Shown here piece after piece: positions 1-9,376 of a DNA stretch of 64,000 bases. The position numbers and the translations under genes were made by a program. Where the stretch lies: NCBI RefSeq assembly GCF_004804335.1, contig NZ_SRXY01000002.1:259306-323305 (forward strand). Direction: 5' to 3'. The stretch comes from Pacificoceanicola onchidii (GTDB lineage Bacteria; Pseudomonadota; Alphaproteobacteria; Rhodobacterales; Rhodobacteraceae). Under the pieces are notes generated by a model that worked only from the letters and a program-made list of their open reading frames with translations, searched no databases and was not told where the DNA came from. Position 1 is the first letter of the stretch, and every line of letters starts with the position of its first letter.

Positions 1-69
1 TGAGAGGCTGCTTGCAGCATTGGTGAGAACCATTTCCGCGTTGATGGGCTTCTGTCCGCTATCGATCAT
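1..69 (-). CDS. Hypothetical protein, N-terminal fragment (runs off left edge)
   Basis: An ATG at 69 on the minus strand opens a frame that stays open to the left edge (23 codons, beginning MIDSGQKPIN). Its start overlaps the TGA of the 181-residue gene at 66-68 in an ATGA junction, the coupling seen throughout this island. The visible residues show no recognisable motif. It is called on the coupling and open frame alone, and its product cannot be named from this fragment. Confidence 0.5.
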   Translation of the reverse strand, partial: MIDSGQKPINAEMVLTNAASSLS

Positions 70-611
70 GCCGCCACCTGCGGGTTCAGGTCGATCTGCG
101 CATGGAACTGAGTAACGAGCATGACGTGCTCACAAACCCGCTCAACCATCTGGCTATAGCGGTCGTTGAGGTCCTGGACATCCAGGCTGAAATGGTCGCG
201 CTTTCTGCCAAGATGATGAGACACCGCGTAGTCAAAGTAGACCGGTGCGTCGTCACCTTGCACAACATGCACGATGATCGGATCGGCCTGTTTGATGCCA
301 ACTTCGGCGGACCAAGCGATTGCAAACTCGAACTCTGACGTGATGGAGGGCCTGGATGCAACTTTGGCCCCCAGCAACTTGTAGTGGACGAATGTCAGTG
401 CATCACCGCCAGGCCAGGCTTGGACCAGCAGGCATGAGTTCGCTTTCTTTCCATGTTCGAGTGGTTCGGTCGCATCGACCATCACACCATTTGTGCTGAT
501 GAAAGCACGGTAGTCTGCGGTCCTGATGTATTGACGCGCGACGGCATCGGAGGCTGCACATGCATTGACGATGCGATCAATGTCGGCCACGTTATAACTG
601 TCTGATTTCAA
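66..611 (-). CDS. Hypothetical protein, 181 aa
   Basis: I do not recognise this family. The open frame extends back to 776, but an AAGGAG Shine-Dalgarno sits 7 bases before a TTG at 611, so I place the start there; an upstream start would also run into the divergent gene at 723. The product is soluble-looking, with no signal peptide or membrane segment. It has an acidic C-terminal half with 'YFDYAVSHHLGRKRDHF' and ends in QVAA. It is coupled (ATGA) to the partial gene at the left edge, so the two are probably co-transcribed leftwards, away from the restriction operon. Its position beside Res and Mod makes a defence-island accessory role possible, but nothing in the sequence shows a function. 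Confidence 0.6.
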   Translation of the reverse strand: MKSDSYNVADIDRIVNACAASDAVARQYIRTADYRAFISTNGVMVDATEPLEHGKKANSCLLVQAWPGGDALTFVHYKLLGAKVASRPSITSEFEFAIAWSAEVGIKQADPIIVHVVQGDDAPVYFDYAVSHHLGRKRDHFSLDVQDLNDRYSQMVERVCEHVMLVTQFHAQIDLNPQVAA

Positions 612-722
612 GGGCGTTCTCCTTTCTTGTTGGAACGCCTCTTTGATATCGGGAGCAGTTTCTTTCTGCGTCGGGGAGAAAAACCCCTTTCTTTTCGGTA
701 TTACTATCTGTGGGTGGAGCCC

Positions 723-1616
723 ATGACCTTTGACACCCGAAAACACACGCCGAAACACCTTGCACGTAATCTGCATGAGGATTTTGTGGGTGTGTGTGAA
801 CGCATTAGGCTGGCCTACGCACCGAAGCGCCAGCCTCGCAACTGGCCTTCGCCATCGCTAAGGCGGCTGTTGGGACATCTGGGGCGTGGTGACGATCAGC
901 CTGAGGAGCAGACGAGAATTGCTGAAGAAATAAGCGAAGTCACGGTGAGGTTCTTGGCGATCAAAAAGACAATTGATCAGACAGTGCCAGTTCAATCGAC
1001 TCACGATACTCTCAAGTCTCTACTGAATGCTCTGAGAAAAACATCAGTAAGTCTGGAAGATGCAGATCGGGATGTGATCGTGACGGCCCTTAGGGCAAGT
1101 CAGGATCAGCACTCCCGTGCGCCCACTGCCGCTCAAATCTGGAAGGAAGAAAGCCTGATCGAGAAAGTCGATGCGACCGCAAAGTATATTCAGGCAACTA
1201 TGGATGACTTGTCTGCGATTGTTGATCTGTTCGACTACAAAAACGATATCCGTGGGCGTGGTCGGCCATCTCTCTATGCGAAGGTTTTTGCGGTCCATGC
1301 ATTGGCTGCAATCTATGAGAAGGAGAATGCCGACGGCCACAAAGCCCAAGTCAACGAAGTGGTGAATAACGGGCGGAGCGATCTATTCAACGAACGCCGA
1401 TACACTGGTGGCTTTTTGCGATTTGTCACCGAGTTTTATGTAAGCGTCGTGCCGGAAGAGGTTGTGGGGCGTCACAACGATGGCTTCGCAGATCACGTTC
1501 GCCAACTAGCTCGAAACAGAGACAAAGACCCTAATTTGATCTCACTCATGATGGGTCAAACGGTGACAGTGGAACAGACCTTAGAGTTCATGAAACGCGC
1601 TGATGCTGTGAAGTGA
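723..1616 (+). CDS. Hypothetical protein, 297 aa, facing the restriction operon
   Basis: I do not recognise this family. The frame is open from a TTG at 627, but ATG 723 is preceded by GGTGGAG at a usable distance and leaves about 110 bases for a divergent promoter with the 181-residue gene. The protein is charged and mostly helical in character, with a basic N-terminus (RIRLAYAPKRQPRNWPSP) and a KLLNALRKT-like helical middle. No membrane segment or catalytic motif is evident. It converges on the Res gene with only 8 bases between stop codons. An accessory role in the defence island is conceivable but not shown. Confidence 0.6.
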   Translation: MTFDTRKHTPKHLARNLHEDFVGVCERIRLAYAPKRQPRNWPSPSLRRLLGHLGRGDDQPEEQTRIAEEISEVTVRFLAIKKTIDQTVPVQSTHDTLKSLLNALRKTSVSLEDADRDVIVTALRASQDQHSRAPTAAQIWKEESLIEKVDATAKYIQATMDDLSAIVDLFDYKNDIRGRGRPSLYAKVFAVHALAAIYEKENADGHKAQVNEVVNNGRSDLFNERRYTGGFLRFVTEFYVSVVPEEVVGRHNDGFADHVRQLARNRDKDPNLISLMMGQTVTVEQTLEFMKRADAVK

Positions 1617-1624
1617 CCGAGGGT

Positions 1625-4282
1625 CTATGTATCGAGAACGGCGTCTGGTTCGTAGCGATCCCAACCATCAGGCTTCAGGAATCCATCGAACTGTTCCCTA
1701 GTGACCAAAGCATACTCAAATTGGTTTCCCACAGCCAGTAGCTCCGCCGCTTCCTTCTTGGCCAACACCACCGGATCGTCTTTCTTCCAGTTTGACTTTA
1801 CCTCGATCAGGTGCGCCTTCCCGTCATTACGATAAACAAGGAAATCGGGATGATAGTTGCAGACGGTGTGGGACTCTGGGTGGATATAGTAGACTTGGAA
1901 CCCAGACTGCCCGTGAACTAGCATTCCTGTGAAGTAGATTTTCTCGGTCATCTCGTCCTTGATTACCCTTTCGAAGAACTCGACCTCAGGTGCGCTGTCG
2001 AAGCAATACGCGTCCAGGTGGAACGACTTTGCACGGGTCCCGTCGTATTTCGGATAGTCTCGACGTTGAACCAGGTGCTCCTGCGCCTTAAACGTGAACT
2101 CCGGCAATCTGTTGGAACTGTCGTTGTATCCTCGGATCAGTTCCACTTCCTCTTCTTCTGACTTCTGGAACTTTTTGACCTCAAAGAAGGCATGGAAAAT
2201 ATGTGGGACCAAGACATCAAAGATGATGTCGTTGGCAATGTTCACGGCTTCCAAGATGCCTTCCAGACCGTATTCCGTGTCGTCCAGAACCTCTTCGATA
2301 TCGAATGCTGAGATATCGTCGCCAGAGAAATATCGTGCCAGTTCGCCGATCAAGGTGAGCTTAGTATAGTTCTTATGCGACTGCCGTTCTGTGATGTCTT
2401 CAACCGACGTTGCTTTGTCCTTCAGGTGGGTGCGTCGTTCAAGCTTGATACGGAACTGTTCCATGGCCTCGTCTGACAGATCGACTTGAATGTTATCCGG
2501 CTGTTCCTTCTTCACCGTTTGATAAAGTTCACGGTGACGCTTCAGCTTGATGATCACTGGTGGCGGCACTGCCGTCACTTCCACGGTGACCGATGTGTCA
2601 TCCTTCTTGGGGCCCAGTTCATCTGTTGTCACACGGAAGTTCTGCTGCAACTCATCATCCAGGATCGCCTGGTTCTCAGCCGACAGGTAAATGCGACCAG
2701 TTTCCTGTTGCGGTCCAATTGCCCGAAGGCATCGCATGGTGGACTGCAACACAAAGATGCGGGACTTGGGCTTTCGGTAGAGGGCCACGCCGAAGAGTGA
2801 CCGACAATTCCAACCTTCGCCGCCCTTTCCGACCAGCAATATGAACTGCTTATTGGAGTCTTCAGTGTCGAGGCGGTTGAACTCACGGATTTCCTCGTTG
2901 GTCGAGTCACCCGTGTTTCTCAGGATTTTGTCGGTTGAAACACCCAACTCGGCCAGGACAGTTTCAATCGCTGGTCGCAGGTCCTTTTCAAGCTCCTCCA
3001 GGGTAGACGCGAACAATGCCAGCTTCGGCAGCATCCCCTCATGGCGGGACTCGCCCAGTTCAGTCCAGAAGTCGGTGATGACCTCACGGATGAAATCGTT
3101 CGACTTGATATTGCCCGTGTAGGTGAAGAAGTCCGGCTGCTTGAGATACTTGTTGTCGATGGCCGCCTTCAGCCCATAGGCATAGACCACCTCCGGCATG
3201 ATCCGGTCTTTGACGTAGGGCGTTCCCGTGAAATTGTAGCATCCAACAACACTGGTCTTACGGGCTTCTAGGGCTCGTGCCAGTTCATCAATGGTCGTGC
3301 GCAGGGCCGAGATTTGTTTGGCCTGGCCAAGGTCTTTCTCAAGGGACGCCCCCATCGAGTGGTGGGCCTCATCGACATAGATACCAAGCTGAGGCAGCCT
3401 GGCAATCCGCTGGAATCTTGCGTTCACGGCAAGGTCGGCATCGGTCTCAGGGGCATCCTCGCCCAGCATCTCGTAAAGGTCACCATAGACCTCGGACAGG
3501 GTGCCCTTCTTCTCGGCGAACAGCTTGTCGGTCGCGGTTGGCTCGGCCTTACTGCGTTTCAGGATGATCTTCTGCGTGTTTGAGATGATGATGTTGAACG
3601 ACGATCCGTCCTGAGCACCGATGGTCGATGCGGTGTCATCCAGGAAATGGAACTTCAGGTTGGTGCGCAGGAAGTTGGCATACTCAGGTGGCACAACCAG
3701 TGACAGGTCGAAGGTCTGGATTTCCTTGAGCGACTGAAGAACCGTCTTGTCCGGTGCGAACACCAGGGCGTTCCGGCAATACTTGGAGTCCTTGCCGAAC
3801 TTGTTGGCCAGCAGGAACTCATAGAAGATGCACGTGGCCATGAGGATCGTCTTCCCCAGGCCCATGGTCAGCGCGAAGATGTAGTTGGGGTAAGTGCGGG
3901 CCCGTTCACTCATCTTGGCAAACAGGGCGTCGTATTGATCCTGACCGATAATCTCTTCGAAGCCCAACAACAGGCCCTGACCGGACTTGGATGCGTCGGC
4001 GGTCACCAGCCCTTCAAAGATACCTTCGCCCTTCGCCCACTCGCTGAACACCTGATGCACGTGGCGGTTCTCGGCGAACTCCTTCAGGAAGACATACATC
4101 TCCAGGGCTTCGAACTGGGGACGCCGCAGGTAGGCGTCCGTCCGCAGGTCAGGGTCGTTGAAGTCCAACAGGTGCTTGGACAGCTTGCGATACTTCTGAC
4201 GCACCCGCCCCCTGTTGGTCTGCACAAAGTGGTAGAGCGCGTTGAAGAAGGCGAAGTCCTGGTTGATCTTCTTCTTAGCCAT
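1625..4282 (-). CDS. res: Type III restriction endonuclease-like subunit Res (helicase plus nuclease)
   Basis: Predicted ATP-dependent helicase-endonuclease of a type III-like restriction-modification system; it would translocate on and cut DNA lacking the methylation set by the neighbouring Mod. Motifs in order: Walker A MGLGKT (about 140-146), DEAH box VDEAHH, motif III-like FTGTPY, motif VI-like QSTMRCLRAIG, and a C-terminal PD-(D/E)XK site with D813, E827 and K829 (HPDF...IEVKS). At 885 residues it is slightly short for the family. I chose ATG 4282 because AAGGTG lies 9 bases upstream; the upstream in-frame GTG at 4294 is poorly spaced. It overlaps the end of mod by 8 bases, so the two are translationally coupled. 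Without functional data it could be a standalone-type helicase-nuclease, but Mod adjacency argues for type III. Confidence 0.88.
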   Translation of the reverse strand: MAKKKINQDFAFFNALYHFVQTNRGRVRQKYRKLSKHLLDFNDPDLRTDAYLRRPQFEALEMYVFLKEFAENRHVHQVFSEWAKGEGIFEGLVTADASKSGQGLLLGFEEIIGQDQYDALFAKMSERARTYPNYIFALTMGLGKTILMATCIFYEFLLANKFGKDSKYCRNALVFAPDKTVLQSLKEIQTFDLSLVVPPEYANFLRTNLKFHFLDDTASTIGAQDGSSFNIIISNTQKIILKRSKAEPTATDKLFAEKKGTLSEVYGDLYEMLGEDAPETDADLAVNARFQRIARLPQLGIYVDEAHHSMGASLEKDLGQAKQISALRTTIDELARALEARKTSVVGCYNFTGTPYVKDRIMPEVVYAYGLKAAIDNKYLKQPDFFTYTGNIKSNDFIREVITDFWTELGESRHEGMLPKLALFASTLEELEKDLRPAIETVLAELGVSTDKILRNTGDSTNEEIREFNRLDTEDSNKQFILLVGKGGEGWNCRSLFGVALYRKPKSRIFVLQSTMRCLRAIGPQQETGRIYLSAENQAILDDELQQNFRVTTDELGPKKDDTSVTVEVTAVPPPVIIKLKRHRELYQTVKKEQPDNIQVDLSDEAMEQFRIKLERRTHLKDKATSVEDITERQSHKNYTKLTLIGELARYFSGDDISAFDIEEVLDDTEYGLEGILEAVNIANDIIFDVLVPHIFHAFFEVKKFQKSEEEEVELIRGYNDSSNRLPEFTFKAQEHLVQRRDYPKYDGTRAKSFHLDAYCFDSAPEVEFFERVIKDEMTEKIYFTGMLVHGQSGFQVYYIHPESHTVCNYHPDFLVYRNDGKAHLIEVKSNWKKDDPVVLAKKEAAELLAVGNQFEYALVTREQFDGFLKPDGWDRYEPDAVLDT

Positions 4283-6026
4283 TTTCGATTTCACCTTCCC
4301 AGGACTCTGACAGCAGGTCGGTGATCTTCACACGAATGGTCGATGCATCGTCGGGGATTGGGTAGCGGCCCGACACAAGATCGTTTTTGTCCGGTGCATC
4401 AATCAGTTCAGGGCTGAGGACGGCACCATCATAGTTCCAGTCCACCTTGATCGTCTCAACCAACTGCCGCCAGTCTTCGACCGCATCCGTGTCCATAGAG
4501 AGCTTCTGAAGCAGGTTGAGCGGGTAGAACCCTGCGATCTCAAGGTGACCGTCCTTGATGACCAGCTTGGCGTCTGACTGACGTTTGAAGTGCAGGTTGG
4601 CCTTGTCACGGATCAGGTCGACGACTTCGACTTCGATGTTGTCAGGCTTTACCGCTTTCACAAGTTCTGGGCCGATATCAGGCTCATGCCCCATACAAAC
4701 GAGCATAATCCTTTCAACAACCTTTGACGGGGCTTCAGCCCTCATCCGTTCAAATTTCTTGTAGTCGAGACCACTGATAACCTCATTCAAGTCCTGGCGG
4801 GTGGCGATCCGGTTCACTGGCATGATCTTGACCAAGAATTGATCCCTCTGCCCATCGAAGACACTGCTGGTCGGCAAGGGCTGAAGCTCCATCGCTTCCT
4901 TGATCAGTTCCTTGGCTTCGACAGGGTTACGGAAGATGTCATAATCATTGACGTTGTAGACCTCGAAGCCAGCTTTGCTCCACGTAGAAGTATCGTCTAT
5001 CGCGATACCGCCAGATGCACTACGTGAAACAATCGCTGAAATGCGTTTGGTTGTCGTTTCGACTGCTCCAAGGTTGATGTCCGCGCCCAAGAAACGCCTT
5101 CCCATCTTCAGTGCGACTGCCTGAGCGGTGCCAGAACCCATAAAACAATCAAAGACCAAATCGCCTTCATCAGTGTGCATTTGAACGATACGCTCAAGAA
5201 GCTCCTCTGATTTTTGGGTGGGATAATACAGCTTTTCAGGGTCAGTGGGGCTAGTGATCTTTTTTACATCGCTCCACCAATCGTTTACTGGAGTGCCGTC
5301 CTCCCTCAATTTGGCATTCTCTCCCTTCACGGCAGTTCGTCCTCTTTGGAGAGTGCCTTCGCTGTAAGCACGATAGACCGCGTTAAACTTCCACTCCGAT
5401 GACTTTGTATACCAATATAGGTTGTCGTGCTTGCGCGGCAGTTCATTGGTCGGAACTCCGCCACCGGAATAACACCAGATGATCTCATTTCTGAAGCCCG
5501 GCGAAGATTGGGAAAGTGCTGCTCCAGCCCCAAATACTTCATCTAAGATTAGTCGAATGTGCGATGACTTGTGCCAATCAACATGCAGATAGATTGAGCC
5601 AGTCGGAGACAGCAGTTCTCTGCAGAGCACAAGTCTTTCGTATATGAACTGAAGGTATCCGTCATTGCCCCAAATATCATTATATTGTTTCTCCTCGAAG
5701 GAGTTCTGATCCCCATCGGCCTTCCCGATCTTGAGCCTTACTTTCTTCTTGTATTCAGCCTTGCTGTCAAAAGGCGGGTCCAAATAAATTAGGTCAACTG
5801 AATGTCTGAAGTCCCTCAACAGGTGAGACATCACCTGGATATTGTCACCCCAAAAGAGCTTGTTCATCCAACCGCCTACGGGGTCTCCATAGCTTTCTTT
5901 CCTCTGAGCAGGAAAGAACTGTGTGGCGGTAAAGGCGCGTTTGCCTGTCCACCTTAACTCAGGAAATCCTCGAATAGGCTCCAGATCAAAATCAAACGTC
6001 TCAAACGCTTCCTGCTTATCTGCCAT
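4275..6026 (-). CDS. mod: Site-specific DNA methyltransferase, type III Mod-like (beta class)
   Basis: Predicted adenine-specific DNA methyltransferase that would confer sequence specificity and protect host DNA. Catalytic motif IV DPPF is at residues 83-86 and the SAM-binding motif FMGSGT at 295-300; IV before I is the beta-class order typical of type III Mod. 'PTQKSEELLERI' just before motif I is the usual family segment. The rest of the C-terminal half probably carries recognition and Res-contact functions. ATG 6026 is preferred over TTG 6032 because AAGGGG lies 8 bases upstream of it. The gene starts 12 bases after the helicase-nuclease stop and overlaps res by 8 bases. No simple-sequence repeat that would suggest phase variation is seen near the start. 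Confidence 0.9.
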   Translation of the reverse strand: MADKQEAFETFDFDLEPIRGFPELRWTGKRAFTATQFFPAQRKESYGDPVGGWMNKLFWGDNIQVMSHLLRDFRHSVDLIYLDPPFDSKAEYKKKVRLKIGKADGDQNSFEEKQYNDIWGNDGYLQFIYERLVLCRELLSPTGSIYLHVDWHKSSHIRLILDEVFGAGAALSQSSPGFRNEIIWCYSGGGVPTNELPRKHDNLYWYTKSSEWKFNAVYRAYSEGTLQRGRTAVKGENAKLREDGTPVNDWWSDVKKITSPTDPEKLYYPTQKSEELLERIVQMHTDEGDLVFDCFMGSGTAQAVALKMGRRFLGADINLGAVETTTKRISAIVSRSASGGIAIDDTSTWSKAGFEVYNVNDYDIFRNPVEAKELIKEAMELQPLPTSSVFDGQRDQFLVKIMPVNRIATRQDLNEVISGLDYKKFERMRAEAPSKVVERIMLVCMGHEPDIGPELVKAVKPDNIEVEVVDLIRDKANLHFKRQSDAKLVIKDGHLEIAGFYPLNLLQKLSMDTDAVEDWRQLVETIKVDWNYDGAVLSPELIDAPDKNDLVSGRYPIPDDASTIRVKITDLLSESWEGEIENG

Positions 6027-6038
6027 GCTCAAATCCCC

Positions 6039-8927
6039 TTATACCTTACAAAACGTCATGTCGCAGAACGCCTGGAAGTCACAGTTCTTGCAAAGCCGTT
6101 CTGGCCGCTCTGATAAGCCGTAGTTCTTTTCAACGATATCGTGGATGACTGCATCGACTTTGGCAATTGTGCCTTCAACATCAGTCGTTTCACGGCTGAA
6201 CGTGATACGCGGAGTTCCAGCCTCTTCGCCCGTGTAATACAGCGTCATCCGGCTGACCTCGACCTCCCGCTTCTCTTCCAGCAGGTGCGCATAGATTTGA
6301 AGCTGACGGCGATAGCGGCTCAGCCGATCCGCCTCATCAATCAGGTCCGGCTTCTTCTCGGACTTGAAGTCGATGATCTCATATGACCCGTCATCGGCCT
6401 GCACCAGGTCCACGGTGCCCGTTAGGATGTAGTCTTCCTTGAGCAGGGACAGTTCCACCTCCGCGTCCCGCAAGCGGTGCCAATGGGCCCGTTCCCGATC
6501 CACATAGCTGGTCACGTGTCGCTTCGCGATCTTCAGCACGGGCTCCGCCAGGTAGACCCGTTCCTTCTTGGTCAGGTTGGCGTAGTTGAGGTCGAACCAG
6601 GATGTGATCTGGTCTGATGTGACCTTGCTTTCCTCGCCCCGTAGGACGGCCTTGTGGATGTCTTCGATGGTCTGGTGGACCAAGGTGCCAAAAAGGATCG
6701 CGTTCGTCCTCACGGGCGCAAATTCGAGGTCTTTGAACAGGCGATACTGTTGGGCACATCCTTCGAAGACCAACACGTCGGACGTGAACGAATAGCTTTG
6801 TTTGATGTCCACTTCTTTGACCTCGGTCAAGTCGATGGTGCCGGGGTCGAAGGTCAAGTCACGCCAGGACTTCAGGCCATCGTAAACGGGGCGGAAATAG
6901 GCGGCGGGCACGTGACGCTGGCCACGGCCCTTGGGCGTGTTCTCCTGGCAGGTCAGCACCAGCATGTTCTGTGCACGGGAGAACGCGGTGTAGAACAGCC
7001 GCCAAAAGTCAAAGGTCTTGATCCGGTCCATGGGTTCGAACGGTTCGCGTCCACTGAACTCCTGCTCCAGTATGACCTCCATATCAGTGTATTGCTTGCG
7101 CGGAACGGCATCCAGCGAACCGACGATGACAATCGGGAACTCCAGCCCTTTGGACTGGTGTATCGTCATGAACGATACGCAGCCCGATGGGGCGTATTCG
7201 CTTTCATCCTCATACTCTTCGATGCCGCCGTCCCAGAGGAAGCGGAAGAAGTAGTTGAAGAGGGTCAGCAAGTCGCGTTCCAACCGATCAGGCCGGATCA
7301 CGATGACGTTGTAGAGATACTCGTATTTGCTCAGCAGCCGCGACAACTTCGACAGGTTACGGGCGGGGCGGCTGTCCCTGACACCGCTATGTGCGATCCC
7401 CTCGTCCAGAAATCGGCTGAAAGTCGGGAACTGCATCAGGTCATAGAACAAGCCAGAGAAGGGGTAGTTGGTGTTCTCTGATAGGGTCATGTGCGACTTG
7501 GCCATGCCTGTCGCCCAGGCTTTGATCTGCGGGTCTTCACCGGACTTCAGATGTTCAAGGAACTCGGCCAGACACGCATCGTAGAACGACCAGACCTGAA
7601 GATTCATTCCCTCTCTTGTTTCGCGGATCGAGCCATACTGAGGGAAGAGGAACAGCAAGGCCCCAATCATCAGCCGCACTTCGGTTCGTTCGAAGAACAT
7701 GTTGGATCGGGGGGCGTAGATCGGTATGCCAGCCGCCTCCAGATCATTGGCAAAGGCGACGACCTTGGGATTACGGACCGACCTGAATAGGAACGCGACC
7801 TGGTTCCAATCCTTGATGATTCCTTTGGACCTGAGGTCTTGAAGAAACCCCAGGGTTTCCTCCGCCCAGTTTTCTTCCCCATCATCACCAGAAACCTTGA
7901 AGACAGTTGGATGCGCTGTGGATCGTTCAACCGCAGGCTCGATGGTTTTGTCGAAGCGGAAGGTTTGCTCATCTTCGGACCAATCGGTGGTGTCCATCCA
8001 CCTGTTATAGAAGTCGATGATTGGTGGCTCGGATCGGTAGTTCTTCGTTAGTCGAACCTGTTTGCACAGCCCCGATGGAAAGCGCGATGGAAACTCAAGG
8101 ATGTTCCTGATCGACGCGCCACGGAACCGATAGAGAGCTTGATCATCATCTCCGACGACACAGAGGTTTTGATGGCCGTCAGCAAGCTTCAGGACGATCT
8201 TTTCCTGGATCGTGTTTGTATCCTGATACTCGTCGATCATCAGGTAGTCGAACCGCCCTTGGATTTGAGAGCGGACATCAGGGTTGTCGAGAAGCCTGAG
8301 CATCTCAACCTGGATCGTAGAAAAATCGAGGTAGTTAAACTCGGACAAGAGACGCTGGTAGGTTTGATAGGCTTCACCCGACGCCTTCATTTCAGGTGTT
8401 GCGCTGACCAACAGATCGCTGGCCGAAATACCTTCTTCACTGATCTTGTTCAGCCAGGACATTAATGCACCAGCGAACCGCCACGATGATTGTGGCCCTC
8501 TCAGACCCAAGGCATCTTCGATGCCTTCAATACTCTTGAACTCACCAGCCTGTTGAAACAGGAAGTATTGCTGATCAAACTGATCAAGGACGGTGTAGTT
8601 CTTCTGAATGCGCGTGTAGGCGCGGAACTCTTCCAGTAGGCTAAGGAAAATTGAGTGCAATGTGCCGACGGTCAGGTCTAACGGATTGCCAAGGTTCTCG
8701 ATGCCACCAAGCCTCGATGTAATCCTGGTGACGAGCTCCTTAGCGGCCTTCTCCGTGAATGTTGAAATCAATACCCGCTCCGGCGCAACACCTGTGCTTC
8801 TGAGGATGTTGGCAACACGTTCGACCAGACAAAACGTCTTTCCCGATCCAGGACCAGCAACGACCAAGAGTGGTCCAGCTATGCTTTCGATGACCTGTTG
8901 TTGGGCCTGATTTGGTGAGGCTTTCAC
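6039..8927 (-). CDS. UvrD/PcrA-like helicase fused to Fe-S PD-(D/E)XK nuclease
   Basis: Predicted superfamily 1A helicase-nuclease of 962 residues. The N-terminal part has Walker A GPGSGKT (25-31), TFTEKAA (motif Ia-like), DEYQDT (Walker B), GDDDQALYRFRGA (motif III) and TIHQSKGLEF (motif V). The C-terminal third carries an AddB/Cas4-like nuclease: IIDFKSEKKP as the catalytic D-x-K, a lone upstream Cys in FEGCAQQYR, and a terminal Cys cluster C946/C949/C955, together the signature of a 4Fe-4S-stapled nuclease. The start is GTG 8927, overlapping the XRE stop. It is inserted between the regulator and mod-res in one operon, which is not the standard two-gene type III layout. It may process DNA ends made by Res or act as an independent defence nuclease; that is inference. 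Confidence 0.9.
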   Translation of the reverse strand: MKASPNQAQQQVIESIAGPLLVVAGPGSGKTFCLVERVANILRSTGVAPERVLISTFTEKAAKELVTRITSRLGGIENLGNPLDLTVGTLHSIFLSLLEEFRAYTRIQKNYTVLDQFDQQYFLFQQAGEFKSIEGIEDALGLRGPQSSWRFAGALMSWLNKISEEGISASDLLVSATPEMKASGEAYQTYQRLLSEFNYLDFSTIQVEMLRLLDNPDVRSQIQGRFDYLMIDEYQDTNTIQEKIVLKLADGHQNLCVVGDDDQALYRFRGASIRNILEFPSRFPSGLCKQVRLTKNYRSEPPIIDFYNRWMDTTDWSEDEQTFRFDKTIEPAVERSTAHPTVFKVSGDDGEENWAEETLGFLQDLRSKGIIKDWNQVAFLFRSVRNPKVVAFANDLEAAGIPIYAPRSNMFFERTEVRLMIGALLFLFPQYGSIRETREGMNLQVWSFYDACLAEFLEHLKSGEDPQIKAWATGMAKSHMTLSENTNYPFSGLFYDLMQFPTFSRFLDEGIAHSGVRDSRPARNLSKLSRLLSKYEYLYNVIVIRPDRLERDLLTLFNYFFRFLWDGGIEEYEDESEYAPSGCVSFMTIHQSKGLEFPIVIVGSLDAVPRKQYTDMEVILEQEFSGREPFEPMDRIKTFDFWRLFYTAFSRAQNMLVLTCQENTPKGRGQRHVPAAYFRPVYDGLKSWRDLTFDPGTIDLTEVKEVDIKQSYSFTSDVLVFEGCAQQYRLFKDLEFAPVRTNAILFGTLVHQTIEDIHKAVLRGEESKVTSDQITSWFDLNYANLTKKERVYLAEPVLKIAKRHVTSYVDRERAHWHRLRDAEVELSLLKEDYILTGTVDLVQADDGSYEIIDFKSEKKPDLIDEADRLSRYRRQLQIYAHLLEEKREVEVSRMTLYYTGEEAGTPRITFSRETTDVEGTIAKVDAVIHDIVEKNYGLSERPERLCKNCDFQAFCDMTFCKV

Positions 8928-9376
8928 GATGCCTGCCCCAACATGCTGGAGACCATGGCGTCATAGCGGGATGGATCGAAGGTGCTGCCAGGCGTTTCCA
9001 GGACGCGGGTCGTTTCCAGTCGCAGCACCTCAACGACTGCCGTCCGCAGAGCTTTGGGGTTCGGACGCACCGACAGCCCCTGAATGATGAGTTCGATGTG
9101 TTCGACCACATCGCCCAGTCGGTCAAAGTCCGTCTGTGTAGGGGCCTTCAAGATTTTGCCCTCGAAGATCGCTGAGATCGACAGACCGTAGGCCGCAGCG
9201 ATGTCCACCAACCGTTGGGCGTCCACCTTCGTCTCGTTGTTCTCCCATCGCCACAGGCTGGTCTTGGGCACACCAAGCAGCTTGGCAGCATCGCCAAGGG
9301 ACATGCCTTTTGACTCACGGGCATCGACGAGGATCGCGCCGAAGGACTTTGAGGTCGCATTTTTCATAGCTCCCAT
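8924..9376 (-). CDS. XRE-family transcriptional regulator, first gene of the defence operon
   Basis: A 150-residue protein with an N-terminal helix-turn-helix of the Xre/Cro type (about 12-66): ARESKGMSLGDAAKLLGVPKTSLWRWENNE, with the recognition helix PKTSLWRWE. The C-terminal 80 residues are a helical extension without a peptidase motif, so it is not a LexA/CI-type self-cleaving repressor. It leads the leftward operon (4-base overlap with the helicase) and has a perfect palindrome just upstream of its start, so autoregulation is likely. ATG 9367 is an alternative start. Its role is probably to hold down or time expression of restriction genes, analogous to control proteins of restriction systems (inference). 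Confidence 0.85.
   Translation of the reverse strand: MGAMKNATSKSFGAILVDARESKGMSLGDAAKLLGVPKTSLWRWENNETKVDAQRLVDIAAAYGLSISAIFEGKILKAPTQTDFDRLGDVVEHIELIIQGLSVRPNPKALRTAVVEVLRLETTRVLETPGSTFDPSRYDAMVSSMLGQAS

Noticed and set aside
627-722. TTG start at 627 extending the 297-residue gene upstream
   Set aside because: The extension would run through the divergent promoter and the Shine-Dalgarno of the 181-residue gene; ATG 723 has its own GGTGGAG.
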